Assembly (NCBI GenBank): GCA_016342415.1
Contig: JAEIOD010000023.1
Span: 1 to 64,000 of the forward strand
Reading direction: 5' to 3'
Origin: Clostridiales bacterium
Lineage (GTDB): Bacteria > Bacillota > Clostridia > Peptostreptococcales > Acidaminobacteraceae
Length of the DNA: 64,000 nucleotides
The notes beneath the pieces were generated by a model that worked only from the letters and a program-made list of their open reading frames with translations, was not told the DNA's origin and did not search any database. The position numbers were made by a program, and so were the translations under genes. Positions 8,181 to 16,877 of the stretch are shown piece by piece. Every line of letters begins with the position of its first letter. The first letter of the stretch is position 1.

Positions 8181-9727
8181 ATAAATTAAACTTAGACTTT
8201 AATTTAGTAGCTGAAGCAAGACAATCTGCAAAAGTAATAGCAGATGATATTCAGGGCATGATTGACTTGCATACAACCGTTTCTGTTGAAAGAACAGTTT
8301 TAAGATTACTTGGGGTAGATGGTATAGATGATATTGACAGACCACTTCCAAATGTAATCGTAGATAAAGTTAAAGAAGCTGGGGGCTTGTCACTTGGTTT
8401 GGCTTACTGGATGGGTAATGCGATGATTCATACAAATCAAACGCCACAAGAAATTGCTGAAGCGGTTTCAAGAGGCGATTTGGATTTAATGACCATTCCT
8501 CAATCTGATCTGGAATCGATTAAAGCTGTTGTGACTAAAAAAGCACAGGAAACAGTTGATTTTATTGCACAAAACAGAAAAGACAGAGATAATTTTTTAG
8601 AAACAATTGGTGAAGGACCAAAACCTTATTTATATCTTATTGTTGCAACAGGTAATATTTATGAAGATGTACTGCAAGCTCAAGCAGCTGCAAAGCAAGG
8701 TGCTGATATTATAGCTGTTATTAGAACAACAGGACAATCTCTGCTTGATTATGTGCCTTTCGGACCGACAACTGAAGGTTTCGGTGGTACATATGCTACT
8801 CAGGAAAACTTCAGAATTATGAGAAAAGCTTTGGATGAAGTTGGAGAAGAGGTTGGTAGATACATCAGACTGTGTAACTATTGTTCAGGTCTTTGTATGC
8901 CGGAAATAGCAGCAATGGGTGCTTTTGAGAGACTCGATGTTATGTTAAATGATGCACTATATGGTATTTTATTTAGAGACATCAATATGCAAAGAACGCT
9001 TGTGGATCAGTATTTCTCAAGAATCATCAATGGATTTGCTGGTGTTATCATCAATACAGGTGAAGACAACTACTTAACAACTGCTGATGCTGTAGAAGAA
9101 GCTCATACAGTTTTGACTTCACAATTTATCAACGAGCAATTTGCCTTAAATGCAGGACTTCCTGAAGAGCAAATGGGACTTGGTCACTGTTTTGAAATGA
9201 ATCCAAATATTGAAAACGGATTTTTAATGGAACTTTCTCAAGCCCAAATGGCGAGAGACATATTCCCGAATGCACCACTTAAATATATGCCACCAACAAA
9301 GTACAAGACAGGCAATATCTTTAAAGGTCATGTTCAAGATACGTTGTTTAATGCTGTGTCAATAATGACCAACCAAGGCTTGCAGCTTCTTGGTATGTTA
9401 ACGGAGGCTATTCATACACCATTCTTGCAAGACAGAGCGCTTTCTATTGAAAATGCAAAGTATGTATTTAATAACATGAAAGATATGGGTGAAGAGATTG
9501 AGTTTAAAAAAGATGGTATGATACAAAAAAGAGCTCAAACTGTTTTAGCTGAATCTGTAAAAATGTTGAATGACATCAAAGAAGAAGGTTTAACAAACAG
9601 TATTGCACAAGGTAAATTTGCTGAAGTTAAGCGTACAATGACATCTGGTAAAGGTTTGGATGGGGTTGTTAAGAAAGATGATCAGTACTTTAATCCATTT
9701 ATTGAATTAATGTTAGGAGGTCAGTAA
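8177..9727 (+). CDS. kamD: Beta-lysine 5,6-aminomutase, alpha (large) subunit
   Basis: 516 residues, the expected length. It forms the TIM-barrel subunit of the adenosylcobalamin- and PLP-dependent enzyme that turns beta-L-lysine into 3,5-diaminohexanoate. Family features include TTVSVERTVLRLLGVDG near residue 35, the VRTTGQSLLDYVPFGPTTEGFGGTYATQ-type barrel segment near 170-200 (here beginning IRTTGQ), and NAPLKYMPPTKYKTGNIF near 378-395. The start overlaps the kamC stop by four bases and the stop overlaps the kamE start, so the alpha and beta subunits are translationally coupled. Confidence 0.95.
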   Translation: MNKLNLDFNLVAEARQSAKVIADDIQGMIDLHTTVSVERTVLRLLGVDGIDDIDRPLPNVIVDKVKEAGGLSLGLAYWMGNAMIHTNQTPQEIAEAVSRGDLDLMTIPQSDLESIKAVVTKKAQETVDFIAQNRKDRDNFLETIGEGPKPYLYLIVATGNIYEDVLQAQAAAKQGADIIAVIRTTGQSLLDYVPFGPTTEGFGGTYATQENFRIMRKALDEVGEEVGRYIRLCNYCSGLCMPEIAAMGAFERLDVMLNDALYGILFRDINMQRTLVDQYFSRIINGFAGVIINTGEDNYLTTADAVEEAHTVLTSQFINEQFALNAGLPEEQMGLGHCFEMNPNIENGFLMELSQAQMARDIFPNAPLKYMPPTKYKTGNIFKGHVQDTLFNAVSIMTNQGLQLLGMLTEAIHTPFLQDRALSIENAKYVFNNMKDMGEEIEFKKDGMIQKRAQTVLAESVKMLNDIKEEGLTNSIAQGKFAEVKRTMTSGKGLDGVVKKDDQYFNPFIELMLGGQ

Positions 9728-10479
9728 TGTCAAACCAAATCGATTTAACTAAAGTAAAACCTTATGGTGATACATTAAATGATGGTAGAATGCAGTTTTC
9801 ATTTACACTACCAATCCCTGCTGGAGATGAAGCAGATGAAGCAGCGAAACAACTACTTACTAAAATGGGTATTGATGAACCTGCAATTGTTTTCTCTGAA
9901 GATTTGGGTGTAGGTTACACATTCTTTACCGCTTATGGAAAATGCCAACATACAGTGGATTATTCAACAATAGAAGTACCTAAAGTAGATATTGATATCA
10001 TGGATAAGTATGGTGTTGAAGACTTTATTAAAGAACATATCAAAAGAGATGTTGTGATTGTTGGAGCCTGTTCAGGAACAGACGCTCATACAGTAGGCAT
10101 TGACGCTATAATGAATATGAAAGGCTTTGATGGCCACTATGGTTTGGAGAGATACAAAGGCGTTGAGGCGATTAATTTAGGCTCTCAAGTACCTAATGAG
10201 GAATTGATAGCAAAAGCGATTGAATTGAATGCTGATGCCATTGTAGTTTCTCAAATTGTTACTCAAAAAGATGTTCACATCATGAACTTGACAAACCTTG
10301 TAGAACTTCTAGAAGCTGAAGGTCTTAGAGAAAAGTTAGTCGTAATCTGTGGTGGACCGAGAATCAGTCATGAACTTGCCAAAGAGCTGGGGTATGATGC
10401 TGGTTTCGGACCAAAAACATATGCAGAACATGTGGCATCATTTGTTGTAAATCAAATGGTAGATAGAAATTTAATATAA
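9727..10479 (+). CDS. kamE: Beta-lysine 5,6-aminomutase, beta (small) subunit, B12-binding
   Basis: 250 residues. The cobalamin-binding motif D-x-H-x-x-G is Asp119, His121, Gly124 (SGTDAHTVG), so His121 should be the lower axial cobalt ligand. Lys132 lies eleven residues later in NMKGFDG, the same spacing as the PLP-binding lysine in the characterised enzyme. The Rossmann-like B12 fold continues to VVICGGPRISHELAKELGYDAGFG near the C-terminus. The gene begins within the kamD stop codon (TAATG), and AGGAGG lies just upstream in the kamD end. It is the last gene of the operon; an intrinsic terminator follows and no kce gene comes next. Confidence 0.96.
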   Translation: MSNQIDLTKVKPYGDTLNDGRMQFSFTLPIPAGDEADEAAKQLLTKMGIDEPAIVFSEDLGVGYTFFTAYGKCQHTVDYSTIEVPKVDIDIMDKYGVEDFIKEHIKRDVVIVGACSGTDAHTVGIDAIMNMKGFDGHYGLERYKGVEAINLGSQVPNEELIAKAIELNADAIVVSQIVTQKDVHIMNLTNLVELLEAEGLREKLVVICGGPRISHELAKELGYDAGFGPKTYAEHVASFVVNQMVDRNLI

Positions 10480-10507
10480 GTGCTTAGAGGTACTCAATCT
10501 AAATGAT

Positions 10508-10532
10508 GAAGCGAGCTTAGCTCGCTTTTATT
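10508..10532 (+). terminator. Intrinsic terminator of the lysine operon
   Basis: Arms AGCGAGC (10510-10516) and GCTCGCT (10520-10526) with a TTA loop, followed by TTTATT. It lies 30 bases after the kamE stop. Confidence 0.85.
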
Positions 10533-10645
10533 GTATAAGGAGAACTGTCTGTTGCAAGTGATGGAACTACTGATATAACTTTCTTGTAAGAGTTCAGAAC
10601 TAAAAGTGCTGGAGAAACTTTTATTGTTAAAAGTATATTAATTAG
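10533..10645 (+). repeat. Intergenic element, copy A
   Basis: About 100 bases following the kamE terminator. A 37-base core at 10558-10594 matches 30 of 37 positions, without gaps, in a second copy at 24312-24348, and the flanks are weakly alike. Both copies begin directly after the T-run of a terminator. Within this copy GAACT (10564-10568) can pair with AGTTC (10591-10595). No reading frame is apparent. It could be a small structured RNA or a short dispersed repeat. Confidence 0.5.
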
Positions 10646-10668
10646 GTATACTTATAACAGGGGGCATT

Positions 10669-11907
10669 ATGAAATATAAATTATTGGTTAAAGGTATGTC
10701 ATGTACACACTGTGAACAACGAATGAAAGAGTTAATCTCGGAACTGAAATTAGAAAATTTAACAATAAGTTATAAAACGGGTCTATTGTCTTATGAATAT
10801 AAGGATGATCAAACAAAACAAATCCAGAACCGATTAGAAGAATCCGAATATTTTGCAAGTATATACAAAGAAAAAAAATGGAAGACTTATGGTTTATATG
10901 CTCTTTTTATTATTATGTTCTTATCTGTCTCAAGAGTTGTTTACAATCAATTTGATGTCATTACATTTGAAGGCACGGTACCGATGGTAAGTGTCTTGTT
11001 ATTTGGTTTGGTAACCTCATTGCATTGTGTTGGTATGTGCGGTGGTATTGCACTTAGTCAAACAGATTTCATAACACCTAAAAAGAATTTGATGAATACA
11101 TTGCAATACAATCTAGGACGCATATTTACATACAGTATGATTGGTGCTTTATTAGGACTTATTGGTCAGACGCTTTCGATATCAGAGGATATAAAATCAT
11201 TAATGTTCTTTCTTATTGGAACAGTCATGTTGCTTTTGGGATTGAATAATCTTGGGATAATCAAGTTTAGGATAAAGCAGTTGGGTTTTAAACCACCCAA
11301 GTCATTTAGAGGACGAGGTCCTTTAGTTGTAGGTTTGATGAATGGATTCATGCCTTGTGGTCCGCTTCAGACAATGCAACTTCTAGCAATAACAACAGCA
11401 TCTGCATTGAATGGTTTTTTGGTAATGCTTTTATTTGGAATGGGTACAATGCCGTTGTTATATTTATTCAGTAACTTAGGTTTATTGATAAAGAAATCAC
11501 ATCAGAAGCACATCACTCGAATATCTGCTATTGTTGTCATTATGATGAGCATTATGATTTTTCAACAGGGCTTTAGTAGTTTAGGTGTCGGTACAGTTGT
11601 TGCTAAAACAGATGAACAACCCTTTGCAATGATTGAAGATGGCTATCAGATTGTAAACTTATTTGTTGATCCATATTATACAACTGAAGACGTGAAAGTA
11701 AAGAAGGATCTGCCGGTTAAGCTTCTGATTCATGTGGAAAAGGTATCTGGCTGTACAGCCAATATAATGGTACCTAAATACGATGTGAACACGGATTTAT
11801 CTGAAGGAGAAACCTATGAACTTATTTTCACACCAACCGTAGCCGAAAACTTAAAAATTACTTGTTGGATGTCCATGGTTAATACCTATTTAAATGTTGT
11901 AGAGTAA
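10669..11907 (+). CDS. Fusion of heavy-metal-associated domain, DsbD/TauE-like membrane domain and cupredoxin-like domain
   Basis: 412 residues in three parts. Residues 1-65 are a heavy-metal-associated (HMA) domain with the GMSCTHC copper-binding motif. Residues about 75-305 are a membrane domain of the DsbD_2 / sulfite-exporter-like family with LHCVGMCGG near 120 and NGFMPCGP near 225, and six to seven membrane segments. Residues about 320-412 are a cupredoxin-like domain (CTANIMVPKYDV ... ITCWMSM), with potential metal-binding Cys, Met and Trp but few His. The parts together suggest copper trafficking or export across the membrane. It has its own GGGGG ribosome binding site and appears to be monocistronic. 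Confidence 0.82.
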   Translation: MKYKLLVKGMSCTHCEQRMKELISELKLENLTISYKTGLLSYEYKDDQTKQIQNRLEESEYFASIYKEKKWKTYGLYALFIIMFLSVSRVVYNQFDVITFEGTVPMVSVLLFGLVTSLHCVGMCGGIALSQTDFITPKKNLMNTLQYNLGRIFTYSMIGALLGLIGQTLSISEDIKSLMFFLIGTVMLLLGLNNLGIIKFRIKQLGFKPPKSFRGRGPLVVGLMNGFMPCGPLQTMQLLAITTASALNGFLVMLLFGMGTMPLLYLFSNLGLLIKKSHQKHITRISAIVVIMMSIMIFQQGFSSLGVGTVVAKTDEQPFAMIEDGYQIVNLFVDPYYTTEDVKVKKDLPVKLLIHVEKVSGCTANIMVPKYDVNTDLSEGETYELIFTPTVAENLKITCWMSMVNTYLNVVE

Positions 11908-12154
11908 TCAAAATTACCATGCTCCATTCAGTAAAACAATACACTGGATTCTAATGAAAAACTAGATATTATTCTTTTAAATATAATGTAGTGGAAACCA
12001 CTAATTTAGTAGGTTGTGTTAATAATAACAGATGGATTTAATGAAAACTTAAGCCATTAATTGAATGGTTGACAGAAACTTAATATAATTTATGGCTTTG
12101 ACTCTTGTCTAAGCTTTTCTTTTAGGTTAAAGTAAGTTAAGACTGGAGGGATTT

Positions 12155-12484
12155 ATGCCACATTTAAGAGTAAGAGGAATGAAAGAAATCGAACTTGTTA
12201 AGATTTCAACAGAATTATTAGATGAGCTCGTAAGAATAGTTAATGTACCTAGAGATCATTTTACAATTGAATACATACCATCAACGTATATCTTTGATGG
12301 CGAAATAGATAAAAACAGATATCCATTCGTAGAAGTACTTTGGTTTAATAGAGGTGAACAAGTGATGAAAGAAACAGCCAACGTCATCACCCAATATATA
12401 AAACCATTTGATTATGACGATGTAATTATCTACTTTAGTGATTTGAGAAAAGGGCATTATTATGAAAATGGTGTACATTTTTAA
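12155..12484 (+). CDS. DUF1904 family protein
   Basis: 109 residues, cytoplasmic. The N-terminal MPHLRVRGM and the compact alpha/beta pattern (VEVLWFNRG, VIIYFSDLRKGHYYENG) match DUF1904, a small family distantly similar to tautomerases and found in Bacillota; its biochemical role is not established. As in tautomerases, Pro2 would be N-terminal after Met removal. GGAGGG precedes the ATG. It is flanked by a 247-base non-coding stretch upstream, with a GTAGTGGAAACCACTA hairpin near 11988, and by a terminator downstream. Confidence 0.75.
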   Translation: MPHLRVRGMKEIELVKISTELLDELVRIVNVPRDHFTIEYIPSTYIFDGEIDKNRYPFVEVLWFNRGEQVMKETANVITQYIKPFDYDDVIIYFSDLRKGHYYENGVHF

Positions 12485-12497
12485 AAAAGGGTATGAA

Positions 12498-12535
12498 GGT
12501 AAGAATAGTTTAAATCTATGCTTATCTTTTTTTTT
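12498..12535 (+). terminator. Intrinsic terminator
   Basis: Arms GGTAAGAATAG (12498-12508) and CTATGCTTATC (12516-12526) pair with one internal mismatch and are followed by nine T. Confidence 0.7.
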
Positions 12536-12575
12536 CGTCTAACAATTGATAAAATAGAGTGAAACGAGGTATTTT

Positions 12576-13961
12576 ATGAAAACGAGGGATTTAACAAAAG
12601 GTAGTGTCAAAAAGAATTTATTATATATGTCATTACCAACGATGGCGGGTTTTCTTGCTCAAACGCTCTATGATGTTGTGGATATGATGTGGATTGGACG
12701 GTTATCTGTAGAAGCATTAGCTGGAGTGACTATATTTGCGACGATTTTTTGGCTAGTAGAAGTACTCAATGAGATTATTGGTTCCAGTTCGGTTTCTTTA
12801 ATAGCTCAAAGTTACGGTGAAGGCAATAAAAAACAAACCAGCAAAATAATAGAACAGACCATTGCATTTAAAGGATTGGTTGCAATAATAGCAGGTATTA
12901 TTCTCCTCTTTACTTTAAGGCCGTTGGCTGCATTTTTTGATAGCAATCCAAGGGTTATAGAATCTGTAATCAGTTATGGTTATATTAGAATTTTCTTTAT
13001 TCCGATTATGTTTTCTTCTTTTACAGTTAATACAGCCCTAAGAAGTATTGGTGATTCCAAGAAGCCGTTTTATTTGATGTTGATCAGTTCCATTTTAAAT
13101 GTGGTTCTAGATCCAATCTTCATTTTTGATACACTTCCAATTAAGTTTGGATTTATAGATATCACTTTAAACGGATTTGGACTTGGCGTATTTGGCGCGG
13201 CACTTGCGACGGTTATTTCAATTACCATTGCATTTGGCATAGGATTTTATTACTTGTTGGCTGGTAAGAGTTATGTAAAAATTTCTCTTAAAGGCATATT
13301 TAAATTGGATAAGGAAATAGATTATAAATTGATAACCATCGGACTACCCAATGGTGCAGAAGCATTGAATAGGAATTTAAGTAATTTTGTTGTTATGAAA
13401 TTCATCGGACATTATGGATCGGTGGCGATAGCCGCATCAGGCATCGGTATGAGGTTTATGGGTTTACTCTTTATGCCGTTAGTAGGATTGATGATGGGTG
13501 GCGGTGCAATTGTTGGCCAAAATATTGGTGTAAATCAAATTGATAGAGCCAAAGAAACAGCAAAATCTGCAGCCCAACTCGGTGTTGCTCTTATATCTGT
13601 TGTGAGTCTTGTAACTTTCTTTTTCGATGAACAGATCATGCGACTCTTTACAACAGAACAAGAAGTAATTGCAATTGGTGCACCAATGCTTAAGATATTT
13701 GTTTTAGGGATGTTTTTACTGGCCATTTTATTTGGTTATTCAACTGTCTTTTCTGGCTCGGGTTACAACATACCATTTTTCATCTCAAGTTTCTTTGGAA
13801 GATGGGGTGGTGCCATTCCGTTCGCATTTATTGCTATATATGTTTTAAAACTCGATATCATGTGGTTATGGGTTTCCTATCTAGTCGGTGATTTTGTAGA
13901 GTTTATGATCATTATGTATTATTATAAACAAGGTAAATGGCAACACAAGAAAGTTATATAA
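12576..13961 (+). CDS. MATE family multidrug/cation efflux transporter
   Basis: 461 residues with twelve predicted membrane helices and the twofold MATE architecture. The first half has LPTMAGFLAQTLYDVVDMMWIGRL near residues 18-42, the typical MATE N-terminal signature (written here only in part). The second half has GLPNGAEALNRNLSNFVV near 255-273. It would expel drugs or organic cations in exchange for Na+ or H+. The substrate cannot be told from sequence. The gene is flanked by terminators on both sides and is probably transcribed alone. Confidence 0.9.
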   Translation: MKTRDLTKGSVKKNLLYMSLPTMAGFLAQTLYDVVDMMWIGRLSVEALAGVTIFATIFWLVEVLNEIIGSSSVSLIAQSYGEGNKKQTSKIIEQTIAFKGLVAIIAGIILLFTLRPLAAFFDSNPRVIESVISYGYIRIFFIPIMFSSFTVNTALRSIGDSKKPFYLMLISSILNVVLDPIFIFDTLPIKFGFIDITLNGFGLGVFGAALATVISITIAFGIGFYYLLAGKSYVKISLKGIFKLDKEIDYKLITIGLPNGAEALNRNLSNFVVMKFIGHYGSVAIAASGIGMRFMGLLFMPLVGLMMGGGAIVGQNIGVNQIDRAKETAKSAAQLGVALISVVSLVTFFFDEQIMRLFTTEQEVIAIGAPMLKIFVLGMFLLAILFGYSTVFSGSGYNIPFFISSFFGRWGGAIPFAFIAIYVLKLDIMWLWVSYLVGDFVEFMIIMYYYKQGKWQHKKVI

Positions 13962-13962
13962 G

Positions 13963-13985
13963 ATACCCCGAAAGGGGTATTTTTG
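13963..13985 (+). terminator. Intrinsic terminator of the MATE gene
   Basis: ATACCCC (13963-13969), GAAA loop, GGGGTAT (13974-13980), then TTTT, directly after the stop codon. Confidence 0.9.
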
Positions 13986-13986
13986 T

Positions 13987-14009
13987 ACAAAAAAACCAGC
14001 TACGCTGGT
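13987..14009 (-). terminator. Intrinsic terminator of the TPR gene, overlapping its stop
   Basis: On the minus strand ACCAGC (14009-14004), GTA loop, GCTGGT (14000-13995), then a run of seven T. It overlaps the last codons of the TPR gene and stands back to back with the MATE terminator. Confidence 0.85.
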
Positions 14010-14479
14010 GTTTTCATAATCATATCATAATAAGTCTTACTCTGTAGTTGATCACCTATCATCTGATAGAGATAACCAAGTTCCTTGTAAATGAAATCCT
14101 TGTTACCGTCATATATTTGTAAAACATGAGTTACATCGTCTATCGCTTTTTCAAGTTCTCCTAAAGAAACATAGGTAATACCTCGATTGAAATAAGCAAT
14201 AGGCTCTTCTGTAACTGATAGAGCATGATTGTAATTTATAAGTGCTTTTTCAAATGATTTGATTTGATAATATGTATCTGCTAACAGTTTATAGGCTTCA
14301 TATTGAAGGGAATCAAGTGAAACGGATGATTCCAATGCATGAATAGCATCTGAAACCTTTCCTTTTTTTAATAGTTTTTTTGATTTATTAAGATAATAGG
14401 TCGCATCAACAGATCGATGAGTGATGTAATATCTTATAAAAAGTGCAAGAATCACTGGAATGATAATAAGTAAATACAT
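14000..14479 (-). CDS. Membrane-anchored tetratricopeptide repeat protein
   Basis: 159 residues. One N-terminal membrane segment (residues 2-17) is followed by about three TPR units: ATYYLNKSKKLLKKGKVSDAI, YEAYKLLADTYYQIKSFEKAL and PIAYFNRGITYVSLGELEKAI, with a fourth partial unit near the end. Such proteins serve as protein-protein scaffolds at the membrane; no partner is evident. TAGGAGA lies seven bases before the ATG. It is 13 bases downstream of another minus-strand gene with an N-terminal anchor, so the two are probably co-transcribed. Confidence 0.82.
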   Translation of the reverse strand: MYLLIIIPVILALFIRYYITHRSVDATYYLNKSKKLLKKGKVSDAIHALESSVSLDSLQYEAYKLLADTYYQIKSFEKALINYNHALSVTEEPIAYFNRGITYVSLGELEKAIDDVTHVLQIYDGNKDFIYKELGYLYQMIGDQLQSKTYYDMIMKTPA

Positions 14480-14492
14480 GAAGTCTCCTAAA

Positions 14493-15023
14493 TTATTTCT
14501 TTTCTAGATTTTCAAAAGTTATTTTAGTCTCCTCAAATGATAGTTCATATAAACCTGTTTGCTTAGGTTCAATGTGTATCAGATGATAAGATTCAACGTT
14601 ATAAAATGTGAGTTCCTTTTCTTTTAAATTAGTTGTCAGAGTTTTCTCATTTGAAAGTACGATCAAACATTCCTTATAAAACGTATTGAGTTCAATCAAC
14701 TCAGACTCTATATCAAACTCCTCCCCTATAAGTTTATCTTCATTATAATAAAAAATGGTTATATAAGAAGAAACATTCAAATCAGCCAGATGATTGCTAG
14801 AAGCAGTTACAAGGTCTGATGAAGTGTGTTCATAAGTGGATACTCTATGTGAATAACTTTTGATATCTGAGATATTATCCACAGATATTGTTGTCACCTT
14901 TTCATCATCAATGATTTGTATGGAACTGACCTGTGCTTCATCAATTTCATCAACAATAATGCCATAAACTTGAAATCCTAAAAATGCTAAAAGTACGATT
15001 AATATTGCTATAACAATTTTCAT
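14493..15023 (-). CDS. Conserved-looking hypothetical membrane-anchored protein
   Basis: 176 residues from the ATG at 15023, chosen because AGGAG lies seven bases upstream; the reading frame extends to 15113 but without such a site. Residues 1-20 (MKIVIAILIVLLAFLGFQVY) form a membrane anchor or uncleaved signal. The rest is predicted extracellular or periplasm-side, beta-rich and acidic, with no cysteine pair or motif I recognise. It is the first gene of a two-gene unit with the TPR protein, suggesting a shared role at the membrane. No function can be assigned. Confidence 0.65.
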   Translation of the reverse strand: MKIVIAILIVLLAFLGFQVYGIIVDEIDEAQVSSIQIIDDEKVTTISVDNISDIKSYSHRVSTYEHTSSDLVTASSNHLADLNVSSYITIFYYNEDKLIGEEFDIESELIELNTFYKECLIVLSNEKTLTTNLKEKELTFYNVESYHLIHIEPKQTGLYELSFEETKITFENLEKK

Positions 15024-15272
15024 GATAATCTCCTGTTCCTTATACAAAAATGTTGTTATTGACTCTTCAAACTGAAGATATTCTCTGTATTTAAGCATAC
15101 CATTAAGTGGCAAGTATTTCTATGAACTATTCATAATGTCATAGAAATTAAATACATATAGGACTATAACAGCAATGCATGAAGCAATATAGATAATATA
15201 CACACTATTTACAAATAAAGACATATGATATATAATGACACAAAATGGAAAATATTTGAAAAAGGAGTTTGT

Positions 15273-16553
15273 ATGAAGCAGTTTATCAGTTTATTAATGG
15301 TAGTTATTTTATTGAACACAGTAGTATATGCTGAAAAACCGACATTCGAGGATATAGATGACACAAAGTGGTACTCAGATTGGGTAAACATCATCAAAGA
15401 TTTAAACATCACCTCAGGTTACCCTGACGGTACATTCAAACCCGATAACCAACTCAAAAGAATTGAGTTGTTATCATTTACAATGAAAAGCTTGGGTTAT
15501 GATATTCCTATAGCAAATGATTACTGGGGACAAAACATTATTGATAAAGCAATAGAAATCAACATCATCAGCAATCAATCAAGTGATTTAATGTTTAGTG
15601 ATCCTGAGGGTTATATTACAAGAGAAGAAACCGCAAGAGTCATTTACAATGCATATCTCAAAAGCAATGAGGTGTTTAACTCAGATGTAGACCAGGAAAT
15701 TAGAAGCACCATTGTTGATCTTGAAGAAATTAATAGCATGTACCTCCAAGGCGTTGTCGGTGTCTTTTCATCAGGCATCGTCGAAGGGTATGCAGACAAA
15801 TCGTTTAAGCCTAAAAATCAACTGACCAGAGCAGAAGCAGCGGTATTTATCTCAAGACTTGCCTTACCAGAAAAGAGAAAATCCATAGAACTAGAACTAT
15901 CATCTTTTGAATACCATACCACCAGTGTAAGAGCTAATAATTTCAAAGTTCATTACTCACCAGAACACCAAGATATATACAACATCATGACCATTGTTGA
16001 TACAGTTGAAAATGCTGATGTAGAAAATGGTTTTGCTTGGATTGGAGGACTATCATCTCAATCAACTCACCTTCTCGGCTTATATTCTAATATGGAGGAT
16101 TTTGATTATGCACCTGTAACGAGTCATACTAGTTATAAAAGATGGAATATAGAAGTTAGAAAAATCCTACCACCCCAAGAATATACAGATTGGATTGAAA
16201 TCACTGGGTGGAGAGACAAAAACGAGTTGGAACATGAAGAAACCATGAAAGCTGTTTTTAATTATCTATTTGCTGAAGACTCAGACCGGATTTGGAACAA
16301 GTACTTTGAGTATGCCAATACGATCGTTGAAGAAAATGTAGGGATAGACTATCAAACAGAATCCTTTGGAAGGACAGTTAGAATTGTTGCCAGTACAACA
16401 GGTGTTGGTCTGTACGCTACTCGTAAGACTGATGCTTTGCCGGTCATTGTAGAAGATGGTAAAGTGATGGTGCAGTATGCCAGTATCTTATCGGATGGTT
16501 CCATTGGTACCGTGACATTTCATGATATAACTGATAAAAACTCAAATGAATGA
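15273..16553 (+). CDS. Exported SLH-domain protein (possibly truncated by an in-frame TGA)
   Basis: 426 residues from the ATG at 15273 (AAAGGAG six bases upstream). A signal peptide (1-20, ending VVYA) is followed by three SLH modules at about residues 21-75, 80-135 and 140-200 (key blocks SGYPDGTFKPDNQLKR, YITREETARVIY, EGYADKSFKPKNQLTR), which anchor proteins to secondary cell-wall polymer. The remaining 220 residues are unrecognised. The frame ends in TGA at 16551-16553 but then continues open, in the same frame, into the rhodanese domain. The reading across the stop gives a Gly/Ser linker, GDSSSGGITYKNI, so the protein may once have been, or may still be by readthrough, an SLH-rhodanese fusion. 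Confidence 0.85.
   Translation: MKQFISLLMVVILLNTVVYAEKPTFEDIDDTKWYSDWVNIIKDLNITSGYPDGTFKPDNQLKRIELLSFTMKSLGYDIPIANDYWGQNIIDKAIEINIISNQSSDLMFSDPEGYITREETARVIYNAYLKSNEVFNSDVDQEIRSTIVDLEEINSMYLQGVVGVFSSGIVEGYADKSFKPKNQLTRAEAAVFISRLALPEKRKSIELELSSFEYHTTSVRANNFKVHYSPEHQDIYNIMTIVDTVENADVENGFAWIGGLSSQSTHLLGLYSNMEDFDYAPVTSHTSYKRWNIEVRKILPPQEYTDWIEITGWRDKNELEHEETMKAVFNYLFAEDSDRIWNKYFEYANTIVEENVGIDYQTESFGRTVRIVASTTGVGLYATRKTDALPVIVEDGKVMVQYASILSDGSIGTVTFHDITDKNSNE
16551..16553 (+). other. In-frame TGA between SLH protein and rhodanese domain
   Basis: The two frames are in register, and 20 sense codons lie between the TGA and the first ATG of the rhodanese frame (16614). That ATG has no Shine-Dalgarno and would cut off the usual YKNI start of the rhodanese fold. 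Just after the TGA are two small stems: GAGG/CCTC, partly over the stop, and AAGTG/CACTT. TGA serves as an ordinary stop elsewhere in the window, for example kamC. Confidence 0.6.
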
Positions 16554-16613
16554 GGCGACTCCTCAAGTGGTGGTATCACTTATAAAAATATTTGCAGTAC
16601 AGATTCGAAAAAA

Positions 16614-16877
16614 ATGATTGAATCCAATGCTAATCTTTTGATTATAGACGTCAGAACGCCTGATGAGTTTAAAGAAAGTCACATAGAAGGTGCAGTTAAT
16701 ATACCTCATGATTTGATTGAAACACAGCTGGATCAAGTCGATCTTTCAAAAACACTTTTAGTGTATTGTGGTGTTGGTTCTAGATCGGCTTATGCATCAG
16801 GTATTTTATCAAAACATGGTTATGAGGTGTATAACATGTACGAAGGTTATAAGACATATATAGGAGAACTTAAATGA
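16614..16877 (+). CDS. Rhodanese-like domain (independent gene or C-terminal part of the SLH protein)
   Basis: 87 residues from the first ATG. A rhodanese fold is clear: LLIIDVRTPDEFKESHIEGA, NIPHDLIE, and the active-site loop VYCGVGSRSAYA with the catalytic Cys at about residue 52. Rhodaneses transfer sulfane sulfur or bind persulfides. The conserved first strand YKNICSTDSKKM begins upstream of the ATG, in the open frame that follows the TGA of the SLH gene. No ribosome binding site serves the ATG. Its stop overlaps the start of the next gene (ATGA, 16874-16877). If it is the end of the SLH protein it would act outside the cell; if translated alone, in the cytoplasm. Confidence 0.75.
   Translation: MIESNANLLIIDVRTPDEFKESHIEGAVNIPHDLIETQLDQVDLSKTLLVYCGVGSRSAYASGILSKHGYEVYNMYEGYKTYIGELK

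Noticed and set aside
16551..16600. Selenocysteine codon at the TGA before the rhodanese domain
   Set aside because: The stems after the TGA are short and not clearly SECIS-like, and a selenocysteine in a Gly/Ser linker makes no chemical sense. Kept only as a test to run.
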